From Pukyongia sp. (GTDB lineage Bacteria > Bacteroidota > Bacteroidia > Flavobacteriales > Flavobacteriaceae), in assembly GCA_030148705.1 (NCBI GenBank), contig JASBSY010000009.1, positions 124,001 to 188,000 of the forward strand: a stretch of 64,000 nucleotides of DNA, in the 5' to 3' direction. A model generated the notes under the pieces. The model was given only the letters and a program-made list of their open reading frames with translations. It did no database searches and had not been told where the DNA came from. Shown here in pieces: positions 45,173 through 53,740 of the stretch; within the stretch, counting starts at the first letter, position 1, and every line of letters begins with the position of its first letter. The position numbers and the translations under genes were made by a program.

Positions 45173-45586
45173 TTAGTTTTCGTAAGACTTAAAACTACCG
45201 TCGGAATAAAAAACCACTATACGATCTATGTTCTTGTCGGAATCGGAAGCCGGAAGCGGGGTTTCTGTACTTTCTGAAGAGGGTTTGGCTTCCACTGCGG
45301 GAACTGACTGTTTTTTTTCGGGTTTATCAAGTGTATCGGCAGAAAGGGGAGTTGAAGGGGTAGAAGGAAATTTTCCTTTGCCGTTGAGAAACCAATACAG
45401 ATCCACTTCAGGATAATGCTGAATCACTTTCAGTATAAAATCGAGACTGGGTTTATTTCTTCCTGATAACAAATGCGAAATCGTAGAGCGATTCATGTCT
45501 ATGGTTTCCGAAAATGCCGTAGCTGAAACCCCGTAATAATCGAGTATTTTTTCAAGTCTTTCGGCAAATTGCGTGCTGTTTACCAT
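45173..45586 (-). CDS. XRE-type helix-turn-helix regulator
   Basis: 137 residues. HTH at about 18-60: YGVSATAFSETIDMNRSTIS HLLSGRNKPSLDFILKVI (read as one run in the protein, split here), typical of the Cro/CI fold. Then a Pro/Ser/Thr-rich linker of about 45 residues and a conserved-looking tail (RIVVFYSDGSFKSYE). Divergent from an M14 carboxypeptidase, with palindromic TTAC-N4-GTAA sites between. One of them overlaps the regulator's own -7 box, so it may repress itself. Confidence 0.9.
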   Translation of the reverse strand: MVNSTQFAERLEKILDYYGVSATAFSETIDMNRSTISHLLSGRNKPSLDFILKVIQHYPEVDLYWFLNGKGKFPSTPSTPLSADTLDKPEKKQSVPAVEAKPSSESTETPLPASDSDKNIDRIVVFYSDGSFKSYEN

Positions 45587-45614
45587 CGTATCATGCTTCT
45601 AGCTTAAGTAACGA

Positions 45615-45626
45615 TTACAAATGTAA
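45615..45626. promoter_or_regulatory. TTAC-N4-GTAA palindrome over the regulator's -7 box
   Basis: TTACAAATGTAA is a dyad of TTACA and TGTAA with a two-base centre. The minus-strand -7 element TACATTTG (plus strand 45618-45625) lies inside it, 31 bases before the regulator ATG at 45586. Bound protein would block transcription of the regulator. Candidate autoregulatory operator; inference from position. Confidence 0.5.
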
Positions 45627-45792
45627 AATATTATCGATTATTCCGAATAAAATAAACCATTTATCTTATATTAAATTAAATAATAACTTTATATAGATTA
45701 ATATAAATAATTGAAAATAAGTAAATTATAAGTATGATATAAAAATATTGCAAATTTGATTACAACAATAACCTAAATTGGCTTCAAAATGT

Positions 45793-45804
45793 TTACATAA
45801 GTCA
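45793..45804. promoter_or_regulatory. Imperfect TTAC-N4-GTAA site
   Basis: TTACATAAGTCA matches the repeated dyad except for one base in the right arm (GTCA for GTAA). Its centre is 33 bases before the next perfect site. Candidate weak operator. Confidence 0.3.
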
Positions 45805-45825
45805 TCAATTCAATCCAAATAATGG

Positions 45826-45837
45826 TTACAAGTGTAA
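45826..45837. promoter_or_regulatory. TTAC-N4-GTAA palindrome upstream of the carboxypeptidase
   Basis: TTACAAGTGTAA, with dyad arms TTACA and TGTAA, is nearly identical to the site at 45615-45626. It lies 13 bases upstream of the -7 element at 45851, where a -33 region would be, so binding could control the carboxypeptidase gene. Confidence 0.5.
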
Positions 45838-45849
45838 ACAGGTCTTTGT

Positions 45850-45861
45850 TTACCTTTGTAA
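45850..45861. promoter_or_regulatory. TTAC-N4-GTAA palindrome over the carboxypeptidase -7 box
   Basis: TTACCTTTGTAA contains TACCTTTG (45851-45858), a perfect TAnnTTTG -7 element. The dyad extends one base on each side (T-TTAC ... GTAA-A). The ATG at 45867 lies only eight bases past the box. It combines promoter and candidate operator. Confidence 0.5.
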
Positions 45862-45866
45862 AGCCG

Positions 45867-47018
45867 ATGAAAATTCAAACGCTTTACAAACAGCATTCTT
45901 GTTCCGGATTAAGTGGTCGGTATATTACCTTCGACCACATCCGTCCCCTCTTAAATTTCTCATCAAGTTACATCTCCTGGGAGGAAATTGGCAGCACGCA
46001 AAATGACCTTCCGATAGTGAACATTAAAATTGGCAGGGGTCCAAAACGTATTTTGGCCTGGTCGCAGATGCACGGAAATGAATCAACTACCACCAAGGCC
46101 GTCTTCGACTTGCTGAAGTTATTCGACCAGAAAGAGGTAATTCAGGATAAAATTGAAGCCTTCTTTTCTACTTATACGCTTTCCCTGATTCCCATGCTCA
46201 ACCCCGACGGGGCAGCGCTTTATACCCGTGAAAATGCCAACGGTGTTGATCTTAACCGCGATGCCGCTGATCTTTCAGAAAAGGAATCCCGTGTCCTGCG
46301 GTCTGCATTCGAGGACTTTCAGCCCCATCTCTGCCTCAACCTTCACGATCAACGCAGTATATATGGACTGCCATCCGGCCATCCATCGGTTATCTCGTTT
46401 TTAGCACCATCAGAAGACCAGCAAAGGACGGTAACAGCTACCAGAATAGAGGCGATGAAGGAGATCGTACGTGTTAACAGAGTGTTACAGAAGCATATAC
46501 CGGGAATGGTAGGACGTTATGACGATACTTATAATCATAAATGTGTAGGTGATGCCTTTACGGCAGCAGGAGTACCAACAGTGTTGTTCGAGGCCGGTCA
46601 TTTCCCGGGAGACTATAACAGGGAACGCACCCGCGAATTGATTTTTTATGCCTTGCTGGAAATATGCGGGATAACTGCTGTTTCATCCGAAATCGCGGAT
46701 CATACGGATTATTTCGAAATCCCGGAGAATAAGGTAAACTTTAAAGATATAATCCTCCGAAATGTGAAATTCCATAAAGATGATGAACCGGTTTCACTGG
46801 GAATTCAATACCGTGAGACTTTAATCGACGATACTATTGAATTTATTCCGGTAGCAGAAAGCATAGGCGATCTCAGCAATTTTTACGGTCACCTGGAACT
46901 ACAAGGAAAGGAAAAAGAAATTTTAGTGAATTATCAGCAAAACTTCGATATTGGTGATAAAATTGCAACAATTACAGAAAAAACCTCCAAAAACACACTG
47001 TTTTCTTCAAATACATAA
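45867..47018 (+). CDS. M14-family zinc carboxypeptidase
   Basis: 383 residues from the ATG at 45867; the reading frame extends to an ATG at 45822, but that lies upstream of the -7 box. Zinc ligands H69 and E72 are in SQMHGNESTTTKA; the third His is in LNLHDQRSIYG, and the catalytic Glu fits LFEAGHFPGDY. PMLNPDGAALYTRENANGVD and LNRDA form the substrate pocket. No signal peptide: probably cytosolic, unlike most secreted M14 enzymes. Divergent from the XRE regulator. Substrate unknown. Confidence 0.9.
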   Translation: MKIQTLYKQHSCSGLSGRYITFDHIRPLLNFSSSYISWEEIGSTQNDLPIVNIKIGRGPKRILAWSQMHGNESTTTKAVFDLLKLFDQKEVIQDKIEAFFSTYTLSLIPMLNPDGAALYTRENANGVDLNRDAADLSEKESRVLRSAFEDFQPHLCLNLHDQRSIYGLPSGHPSVISFLAPSEDQQRTVTATRIEAMKEIVRVNRVLQKHIPGMVGRYDDTYNHKCVGDAFTAAGVPTVLFEAGHFPGDYNRERTRELIFYALLEICGITAVSSEIADHTDYFEIPENKVNFKDIILRNVKFHKDDEPVSLGIQYRETLIDDTIEFIPVAESIGDLSNFYGHLELQGKEKEILVNYQQNFDIGDKIATITEKTSKNTLFSSNT

Positions 47019-47066
47019 CAATTACTTAACTTAATTGTCTTAGATTTATACCCCAAAATTTTTGTT

Positions 47067-47546
47067 ATGGCTAAGTTTAAACTGGACGATACCGACCACC
47101 AGATACTGGATATGCTTATTGAGAACACCCGCACCCCCTTTACCGATATTGCCAAGCGATTGCAGATATCGGCGGGAACAGTTCATGTCCGGGTTAAAAA
47201 AATGGAGGAAGCGGGTATTATTACGGGCTCGTCTCTTACTCTGGACTACAAGAAACTGGGATATTCCTTTATTGCCTATGTGGGTGTATTTCTGAATAAA
47301 ACATCCCAAACCCAGTTCGTGCTGGAACGAATAAACGATATTCCCCATGTAACGGTTGCCCATGTAACCACGGGTAAATTCAATATATTTTGTAAGATCA
47401 GAGCTAAAGATACCGGTCATGCCAAGGAGATCATTTACCGTATAGATGATATTGAAGGCGTTACCCGCACGGAGACGATGATTTCGTTGGAAGAAAGTAT
47501 CAACGACAAAAAACGATTGATGCATTCAATATTTAAGGAGATATAA
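47067..47546 (+). CDS. Lrp/AsnC-type transcriptional regulator
   Basis: 159 residues. HTH at about 10-55 (DTDHQILDMLIENTRTPFTD, IAKRLQISAGTVHVRVKKME) and a RAM-type sensor domain to about 145 (YKKLGYSFIAYVGVFLNKTS, VTVAHVTTGKFNIFCKIRAK). Such regulators respond to amino acids or related small molecules as octamers. Ten bases separate it from the DinB gene, possibly one transcript. Target unknown. Confidence 0.93.
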   Translation: MAKFKLDDTDHQILDMLIENTRTPFTDIAKRLQISAGTVHVRVKKMEEAGIITGSSLTLDYKKLGYSFIAYVGVFLNKTSQTQFVLERINDIPHVTVAHVTTGKFNIFCKIRAKDTGHAKEIIYRIDDIEGVTRTETMISLEESINDKKRLMHSIFKEI

Positions 47547-47555
47547 ATTCAGCTT

Positions 47556-48077
47556 ATGACTGTTAGTGCGTTACCCCCAACCGAATTTCATCCGTATTTC
47601 GGAACTTATCTCTCTCAAGTTGGATCCGGAACCTTAGATCAATGCCTGGAAAACGGGAGGTTGGCCACAAAATCCTTTTTTGAGAATATTCCCGAAGCTC
47701 GCCATAATTTGCGCTATGCGGAAGGCAAGTGGACTCCCAGAGAGATCCTGGGTCATTTGATCGATTCGGAACGCATGTTCTGTTACAGAGCTTTAACCAT
47801 TGCCCGGACAGACGATGCTAATCTTCCCGGCTTCGATGAGAACCTGTTCGCCGCCAATTCAAAGGCCGAACTTCGTACAATGGAAGACCTGGTAGACGAA
47901 TATACAGCTGTTAGAGATGCCTCGATTCACTTCTTTAAGAACCTGCCGGATGAGACGCTGCAGCGCACTGGAATGGCCAACGGACACATGCTGTCCGTTC
48001 GTGCTGCAGGCTTTATAATTTGCGGACACGAGCAACATCACCGCAGGATAATCACCGAACGCTATCTCTCTCTTTAA
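47556..48077 (+). CDS. DinB-family protein
   Basis: 173 residues. The DinB/DUF664 four-helix pattern is visible: ENGRLATKSFFENIPEARHN, WTPREILGHLIDSERMFCYR with the metal-type His, and FIICGHEQHHRRIITERY with the third His cluster. Family members bind a divalent metal and some act as thiol-dependent transferases or bacillithiol enzymes; the role here cannot be inferred. Follows the Lrp regulator by ten bases. Confidence 0.88.
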   Translation: MTVSALPPTEFHPYFGTYLSQVGSGTLDQCLENGRLATKSFFENIPEARHNLRYAEGKWTPREILGHLIDSERMFCYRALTIARTDDANLPGFDENLFAANSKAELRTMEDLVDEYTAVRDASIHFFKNLPDETLQRTGMANGHMLSVRAAGFIICGHEQHHRRIITERYLSL

Positions 48078-48194
48078 CCTTATAGTTTTCTTTAACAAAC
48101 TTTAATTTAACCTTAATACCTCATAGTTGGCGGTGGCCGGCCTAAGCGGTATATTGTATTAGAATCGATGTTTAATTAAAATTTTAGTACAGAT

Positions 48195-48743
48195 ATGAAA
48201 AAGAGGATAGCAATATTAGCTACAAATGGATTTGAAGAATCGGAATTAAAATCTCCAAAAGAAGCGATGGAAGCTGAAGGATTTCAGGTGGATATCGTGA
48301 GTGAAGAAAGAGGCTCCATCAAGGCATGGGCAGACGGAAACTGGAGTAAGGAATACTCGGTAGACCGCACTTTGGATGAAGTGAACGCGAATCAATATAA
48401 CGCCCTGGTACTGCCGGGAGGAGTAATCAACCCTGATAAGTTGCGACGGAATGAAGATGCCTTAGTCTTTGTACGCGACTTTTTCAAGGAGAAAAAACCC
48501 GTGGCAGCAATTTGTCATGCAGCATGGACGCTGATTTCGGCGGAAGTTGTAGAGGGCAGGAAAATGACTTCCTTTAAATCTATCAAGGACGATCTGGTAA
48601 ATGCCGGAGCGAACTGGGTAGACGAAGAAGTTGTAGTGGATGAAGGATTTGTAACGAGTAGAAATCCATCCGACTTGCCGGCTTTCAACTCTAAATTGAT
48701 TGAAGAGATCAAAGAAGGAAAGCACGAATTACAGCATGCGTAA
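48195..48743 (+). CDS. PfpI/DJ-1 family glutamine-amidotransferase-like protein
   Basis: 182 residues. The nucleophile elbow AAICHAAWTLISAEV carries the conserved Cys and the preceding VLPGGVINPDKLR loop is typical of the PfpI group (YhbO/YraA-like). MTSFKSIKDDLVNAGANWVD and VTSRNPSDLPAFNSKLIEE are the C-terminal half. Members have been described as glyoxalase- or chaperone-like; function not decided here. Ends at a strong terminator. Confidence 0.92.
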   Translation: MKKRIAILATNGFEESELKSPKEAMEAEGFQVDIVSEERGSIKAWADGNWSKEYSVDRTLDEVNANQYNALVLPGGVINPDKLRRNEDALVFVRDFFKEKKPVAAICHAAWTLISAEVVEGRKMTSFKSIKDDLVNAGANWVDEEVVVDEGFVTSRNPSDLPAFNSKLIEEIKEGKHELQHA

Positions 48744-48764
48744 TCAATAAATCCTAAAATGAAG

Positions 48765-48794
48765 AGAGGCAACCAGTTGGTTGCCTCTTTTTTA
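48765..48794 (+). terminator. Intrinsic terminator of the PfpI gene
   Basis: A perfect 10-bp stem AGAGGCAACC / GGTTGCCTCT with a four-base loop and a T-run on the plus strand. The stop codon of the minus-strand gene at 48792 is within its T-run. Confidence 0.9.
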
Positions 48795-49103
48795 TTCCTC
48801 CTCCCGAAGGATCTCCGATTCGTCCAGATCGGTTTCTTTCTCCAGTTCACTAATAGGTTCAGAAAAATCCTCTTCGCTATAATCATCTTCGTCGAAATTG
48901 GCCATGGAAGTTTCCAGCCGTGAACTAACTTTAACGAGATAGATAGTATCCTCCGTACGAACTTCAACTGCTTCAACTGTTTCATTTCGTGCATTTTTGA
49001 ACACCACAACATGATCGTCGTCGTAACCGTCGGGATATTTCTCTACCAGCAGTGAAATAATTTCGGGAGTTAATTTTTTATAATCTACAATTATGCGTTT
49101 CAT
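48792..49103 (-). CDS. Small acidic conserved-looking protein
   Basis: 103 residues, no signal. The N-terminal 60 residues read as a compact domain (VDYKKLTPEIISLLVEKYPD, DDHVVVFKNARNETVEAVEV, RTEDTIYLVKVSSRLETSM) and the tail is almost entirely Asp/Glu/Ser. I recall the DYKKLTxEIxxLLVEKYPDGYxDDD pattern from other flavobacteria. The acidic tail could mimic nucleic acid or bind basic partners; function unknown. Between the PfpI terminator and aroB. Confidence 0.8.
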   Translation of the reverse strand: MKRIIVDYKKLTPEIISLLVEKYPDGYDDDHVVVFKNARNETVEAVEVRTEDTIYLVKVSSRLETSMANFDEDDYSEEDFSEPISELEKETDLDESEILREEE

Positions 49104-49180
49104 TAAGTTCAGGGCGTTGATGGTTATTAGCTAAACTAATAAAAAAAGAATTATTCGATTTTAATGAAATTTAAATTTTT

Positions 49181-50242
49181 TCATAAATTTTTATAGTAGT
49201 TGAAAGCTGCTCTGATAACCGCATCCGGAACTTCACAATCCCAAATCGGTTTTCCGAAATCGTTTATTAAAACGAACAAGATCTTTCCCCCGCGATTCTT
49301 CTTATCGTAAATCAACAGGCCGAGTATCGCCTCAATATCCTTTTCGGAAAATCTTCGTTTGTCGAAAAACTCTAAGATTCCGTTGGCGATTGTGTCCCGC
49401 TTTTCCTCAGACAGGGATCGCATGCGAGTAGAAATATAGGCTGCCAGGATCATACCTATTGCAACAGCCTCCCCGTGTAATATGGCTTCCCCATCAGCTT
49501 TATCGAGATAATGAGATTCAATGGCATGACCCAGGGTATGTCCGAAGTTGAGGAATTTCCTGCTGCCTTCTTCAGACCGATCTTCGGTGACTATTTTGTG
49601 TTTAATTTCAACCGATTCCCAGATGAGATCCAACCACATACTCGAATCGTGGGATCTCAGCAATCTATTGAAATACGATTCAGAAGCAATGAGCCCGTGC
49701 TTTAACATTTCCGCCAGTCCGGAGACCTTGTGAGCGGGAGGCAGGGTGTCGAGAAACTTTATATCCATCAAAACCAGTTCCGGCTCGTTAATTACCCCTA
49801 TCTGGTTTTTTAGAACTCCTAGGTCTACACCGTTCTTTCCACCAATGGATGCATCGACCATAGCCAAGAGGGAGGTGGGGATATTGATAAAATCAATCCC
49901 TCTTTTAAAAGTCGATGCCACAAAGCCTCCAAGATCCGTTACCACACCACCGCCCAGATTTATTAAAAGACTGTGCCGATCTGCCAGGTTTGAAGATAAT
50001 TCCTCCCAGATCTGCAAACAACTTTCTATGTTTTTGTAGGATTCTCCTGCTTTAATTTGCAGTTGCCGGAGGTTCCATTTCTTAGGGAGTTTCGAGGTCA
50101 AATAAGGCAGGCAGTGGACGGCAGTGTTGGAATCGGTAAGTATGAAGATCGAGCCGTATTTCTTTAATTCAAGATGCTCATTAAGCCGTTGCCAAATGCC
50201 TTCCCCGGCGTATACAGAATCTAAATACCTAATCTCTTGCAT
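49181..50242 (-). CDS. aroB: 3-dehydroquinate synthase
   Basis: Second step of the shikimate pathway, NAD- and metal-dependent. 353 residues from the ATG at 50242; the codon before is TTG. GGGVVTDLGGFVASTFKRGI, DFINIPTSLLAMVDASIGGK and NGVDLGVLKNQIGV are the conserved block; FLNFGHTLGHAIE holds a metal-binding His and LHGEAVAIGM another. Divergent from proline dehydrogenase with 64 bases between starts. No other aromatic-pathway gene is nearby. Confidence 0.97.
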   Translation of the reverse strand: MQEIRYLDSVYAGEGIWQRLNEHLELKKYGSIFILTDSNTAVHCLPYLTSKLPKKWNLRQLQIKAGESYKNIESCLQIWEELSSNLADRHSLLINLGGGVVTDLGGFVASTFKRGIDFINIPTSLLAMVDASIGGKNGVDLGVLKNQIGVINEPELVLMDIKFLDTLPPAHKVSGLAEMLKHGLIASESYFNRLLRSHDSSMWLDLIWESVEIKHKIVTEDRSEEGSRKFLNFGHTLGHAIESHYLDKADGEAILHGEAVAIGMILAAYISTRMRSLSEEKRDTIANGILEFFDKRRFSEKDIEAILGLLIYDKKNRGGKILFVLINDFGKPIWDCEVPDAVIRAAFNYYKNL

Positions 50243-50255
50243 CAATCGCAGTTTG

Positions 50256-50289
50256 TTGTTTTCGGTGACTTCAAATCTAACTATATTTG
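50256..50289 (+). promoter_or_regulatory. Proline dehydrogenase promoter
   Basis: TATATTTG at 50282-50289 is a perfect -7 element, 17 bases before the ATG. A TTG at 50256-50258, 23 bases upstream of it, could be the -33 element. Confidence 0.55.
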
Positions 50290-50306
50290 CTTACATTTTC
50301 CTTAAC

Positions 50307-51479
50307 ATGGCTTCAAATAACCTCTTTGAGAATACGGAGATCGCCTTTAAACTTAAAAGTGATTCGGAACTGGAACGCGCGTACTTCCTTTTTAAAATGA
50401 TCGCTAATGAACCACTTGTACGGATAGGTACGGCAATGACCAAATTTGCCCTGAATGTGCATCTGCCGGTGGAGGGTTTGATCAGGTCTACCGTTTTCGA
50501 CCATTTTTGTGGCGGGGTTAACGAGGCCGACTGTATGCCCACTGTAGAAACACTATACGGTGCGGGGGTATATTCGGTGTTGGATTTTTCGGTGGAAGGC
50601 AAGGAAGTCGAAGGGCAATTCGACCTGGCAAAAGAAAAGGTTATGGAGCTCACGCGTTTCGCCAGGAATAAGGAATCCATGCCCTTTTCGGTTTTTAAGC
50701 CCACGGGCCTGGGTCGATTTCACATCTGGGAAAAGCTTACAGCGAAACAAAAACTAACAGAAAAGGAGCAACTGGAGTGGCAACGAATAGAGAGTCGTTA
50801 TGATTCCATTTGCCGGCTGGCAAGCGAATGCGATATCAAGTTGCTTATCGATGCCGAGGAATCCTGGATGCAGGATTCGGCCGATGACCTCTGTGAGCGA
50901 ATGATGGCGAAATACAACAAGGACAAAGCTGTAGTCTTCAATACGCTTCAATGCTATCGCTGGGATCGCTTCGATTACCTGAAGAAACAGCACGACAAGG
51001 CCAAATCGGGAGGGTATAAACTAGGGTTTAAAATAGTTCGTGGTGCTTATATGGAAAAGGAGAACGAAAGGGCGGAGGAGCAGGGTTATACCAGTCCGAT
51101 TTGCAGAAGTAAGCAGGAAACAGATGATAATTTCAACGCTGTTATGCAGTATATCTTCAACAATCTCGATACCATTGAATTATTCCTTGGAACACATAAT
51201 GAAATAAGTAATTATATGGCCATGGAGATCATGCAACGTCAGCAGCTTGAAAACAACGATGCCAGAGTTTGGTTCGGGCAATTGTACGGGATGAGCGATC
51301 ACATTAGTTATAATATGGCGACGGAAAGGTATAACGTTGCCAAGTACATCCCCTTCGGACCAGTAAAAGATGTAATGCCTTACCTGATACGACGGGCAGA
51401 GGAAAACACCTCGGTTGCGGGTCAGACCAGCCGGGAGCTGAGTTTGTTAAAAAAGGAAAAAGCGCGCAGGGGACTCTAG
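50307..51479 (+). CDS. Proline dehydrogenase
   Basis: Oxidises proline to pyrroline-5-carboxylate with FAD, first step of proline degradation. 390 residues from the ATG at 50307; the upstream frame reads through the promoter. KPTGLGRFHIWEKL, KLLIDAEESWMQDSADDL, QCYRWDRFDYLKK, FKIVRGAYMEKENERAEE and FGQLYGMSDHISYN are the typical parts, ending with PYLIRRAEENTSVAGQT. It lacks the second (P5C dehydrogenase) domain of bifunctional PutA, so a separate P5C dehydrogenase must lie elsewhere. Confidence 0.95.
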   Translation: MASNNLFENTEIAFKLKSDSELERAYFLFKMIANEPLVRIGTAMTKFALNVHLPVEGLIRSTVFDHFCGGVNEADCMPTVETLYGAGVYSVLDFSVEGKEVEGQFDLAKEKVMELTRFARNKESMPFSVFKPTGLGRFHIWEKLTAKQKLTEKEQLEWQRIESRYDSICRLASECDIKLLIDAEESWMQDSADDLCERMMAKYNKDKAVVFNTLQCYRWDRFDYLKKQHDKAKSGGYKLGFKIVRGAYMEKENERAEEQGYTSPICRSKQETDDNFNAVMQYIFNNLDTIELFLGTHNEISNYMAMEIMQRQQLENNDARVWFGQLYGMSDHISYNMATERYNVAKYIPFGPVKDVMPYLIRRAEENTSVAGQTSRELSLLKKEKARRGL

Positions 51480-51608
51480 GCAGTTCCTTCCGCGGCAGGG
51501 AGCCATCCCCCTACTGTAACTATTTGTGGAATTCTTTCGACTAACACAGAAGTTTCCTAGCTTTACAACAGGAACAATATTTCATTTTACATTCAATTCC
51601 GAACATAT

Positions 51609-52514
51609 ATGAATCTGACCATTTTAGGTTGTCATTCCGCTACTCCGAGAGTCTCCGCTCATCCCACCTCCCAGGTATTGGAAATTAGCGGGCACATTTT
51701 CCTGATCGATTGCGGGGAGGGAACCCAGGTTCAGCTAAGACGAAGTAAAGTAAAGTTCTCCAGGATCAAACACATTTTTATTTCCCACCTGCACGGCGAC
51801 CACTTTTATGGCCTAATCGGCCTTATTTCTACGTTTCGATTACTAGGGAGGGAAGCCGATTTACATGTGTACGGGCCCAAAGGCATTAAAGAAGCCATAG
51901 TGCTTCAGCTTAAGTTGGGTAAAAGCTGGACAGATTACGATCTTTTTTTTCACGAACTGGAATCAGTGAATTCCGAAGTGATCTTCGAGGACGACAGCGT
52001 GGTTGTTTCAACCATACCCCTGGATCATAGAATTTATACCAACGGCTTCCTTTTCAGGGAAAAGCCGGGTTTGAGGAAACTGAATTTTGAAGCGGCAGTT
52101 AAGCATCGAATCGATAAAAGTTATTTTAACAAGCTAAAACAGGGCGCGGATGTCGAGAATGCAGAAGGAAAGATAATTCCGAACGACAGGGTTACGTTTC
52201 CACCGGACCCCCCAAAAAGCTATGCGTTTTGCAGTGATACGGCTTATTATCCTGAGATTGTCCCCTTAATTGAGAATGTAACTGTATTGTATCACGAGAG
52301 CACGTTTCTGGAGTCGCATCATCACCTCTGTCTCACCACCAAGCACAGTACTGCAAAAGAAGCGGGGGTAATCGCAAAGAAAGCCAAAGCAGGAACCTTG
52401 ATACTCGGCCATTACTCAGGCCGGTATCGAGATCTGGAACTTTTCAGAAGTGAAGCAAAAGAAGTGTTCGACAGCGTTGAGCTGGCAGAAGACGGAAAAC
52501 AGTTTAAATTTTAA
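51609..52514 (+). CDS. rnz: Ribonuclease Z
   Basis: 3' processing endonuclease for tRNA precursors. 301 residues, the short form. LGCHSATPRVSAHPTS, DCGEGTQVQLRR, SHLHGDHFYGLIGL (HxHxDH zinc motif), FCSDTAYYPEIVPL and LGHYSGRYRDLE carry the ligands. The PxKxRN-type exosite area is around 187-205. Begins the plus-strand run rnz-pdxH-sixA-ppk-ppx, with a 72-base gap before pdxH. Confidence 0.96.
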   Translation: MNLTILGCHSATPRVSAHPTSQVLEISGHIFLIDCGEGTQVQLRRSKVKFSRIKHIFISHLHGDHFYGLIGLISTFRLLGREADLHVYGPKGIKEAIVLQLKLGKSWTDYDLFFHELESVNSEVIFEDDSVVVSTIPLDHRIYTNGFLFREKPGLRKLNFEAAVKHRIDKSYFNKLKQGADVENAEGKIIPNDRVTFPPDPPKSYAFCSDTAYYPEIVPLIENVTVLYHESTFLESHHHLCLTTKHSTAKEAGVIAKKAKAGTLILGHYSGRYRDLELFRSEAKEVFDSVELAEDGKQFKF

Positions 52515-52586
52515 CCTGGATTTAAACATTCCATAGTTTTAAAGCATTTACAATTCTCGTAACTTGCATCATATAAAGCTCGGGCC

Positions 52587-53231
52587 ATGAGAGATAACTT
52601 ACATGACTATAGAAAGTCGTATGAAAAGGGAAACCTGACAAAGTCTTCGGTGGATCCAGATCCCATGCAACAATTTCATTTATGGTTCCTTGATGTAGAG
52701 GATGCAGGGGGTGTGGATGAGGTAAATGCAATGACTCTTGCCACGGTAGGAGCTGATGATTTTCCCAGAGGTCGAGTAGTGCTTTTAAAGAAATACGATG
52801 AAAACGGATTTTATTTCTATTCGAACTACAAGAGTGAGAAAGGATCTGCCATCGAACACAACAACAAAGTTTCCCTATCGTTTTTCTGGCCAAACATGGA
52901 ACGTCAGGTCATCGTTAAAGGAACTGCTGAACGCAGCTCTCGGGAAGATTCTGCAACGTACTTCTATTCGAGACCGAGAGAAAGTCAGTTGAGCGCCTTA
53001 GTATCGGAGCAGAGTTCTGTAGTAGAAGACCGGGAGGCCTTGGAGGCGCGCCTAAAGCTGCTGGCGGAAAAATATGAAGGTCAGGAACTGCCTATGCCAG
53101 AGCACTGGGGAGGATATTTGGTTCGTCCGCAGGAATTCGAATTCTGGCAGGGAAGACCCAACAGGTTACATGACCGTATTCAGTATAAATTATTTAAAAA
53201 CGAATGGACCATCAATCGATTACAACCATAA
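52587..53231 (+). CDS. pdxH: Pyridoxamine 5'-phosphate oxidase
   Basis: Makes pyridoxal 5'-phosphate from PMP or PNP, FMN-dependent. 214 residues. DDFPRGRVVLLKKYDENGFY, FYSNYKSEKGSAIEHNN, SLSFFWPNMERQVIVKG and the C-terminal FEFWQGRPNRLHDRIQY are conserved family parts. Followed by sixA after 14 bases. Confidence 0.96.
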   Translation: MRDNLHDYRKSYEKGNLTKSSVDPDPMQQFHLWFLDVEDAGGVDEVNAMTLATVGADDFPRGRVVLLKKYDENGFYFYSNYKSEKGSAIEHNNKVSLSFFWPNMERQVIVKGTAERSSREDSATYFYSRPRESQLSALVSEQSSVVEDREALEARLKLLAEKYEGQELPMPEHWGGYLVRPQEFEFWQGRPNRLHDRIQYKLFKNEWTINRLQP

Positions 53232-53245
53232 AATTATTTTAATAT

Positions 53246-53734
53246 ATGAAAACCTTGTATATGGTTCGCCATGCCAAGTCGTCATGGAAACACAATCTAC
53301 CCGATCACCAAAGGCCACTGAAAGGCAGGGGTCACAGTGATGCTAAACTGGTTTCGGATGAAGTTAGCTCCCTGGTGAAACCTCCCCAATTCATTGTGAC
53401 AAGTGATGCCAAGCGGGCGTTAACAACAGCCGAATATTTTAAAGACGCCTTTAAAATCAGCGAGGAAGAGTTTATCCTGGAGCACGATCTGTACGATTTC
53501 AGCGGCCAAAACGTAATGCGGATCATAAAAAACATGGATAACAGCCTTGACCGGGTAATGATCGTAGGGCATAACCATGCGTTTACTTCCGTTGTAAATA
53601 TGCTCGGAAACGAGTATATTGACAATGTACCGACAAGTGGTTTTGTTATGATCGAATTTGAAGCAGATTCATGGGCCGGGATCACAACCGGGAAGACCAA
53701 AAAAATAGTATTCCCAAGACATTTAAAGGACTAA
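53246..53734 (+). CDS. SixA-like histidine phosphatase
   Basis: 162 residues. The RHA motif MVRHAKSSWKHN opens it; the second active-site His is in VMIVGHNHAFTSVV, and SDAKRALTTAEYF holds the second Arg. This is the phosphohistidine phosphatase branch of the histidine phosphatase superfamily, of which SixA removes phosphate from His-phosphorylated proteins. Six bases separate it from ppk, whose mechanism uses phosphohistidine; a functional link is inference. Confidence 0.93.
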   Translation: MKTLYMVRHAKSSWKHNLPDHQRPLKGRGHSDAKLVSDEVSSLVKPPQFIVTSDAKRALTTAEYFKDAFKISEEEFILEHDLYDFSGQNVMRIIKNMDNSLDRVMIVGHNHAFTSVVNMLGNEYIDNVPTSGFVMIEFEADSWAGITTGKTKKIVFPRHLKD

Positions 53735-53740
53735 GATTTA

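Noticed and set aside
45822-45866. Upstream ATG for the M14 carboxypeptidase
   Set aside because: It precedes the perfect -7 box and overlaps a candidate operator, so it would not be in the transcript.
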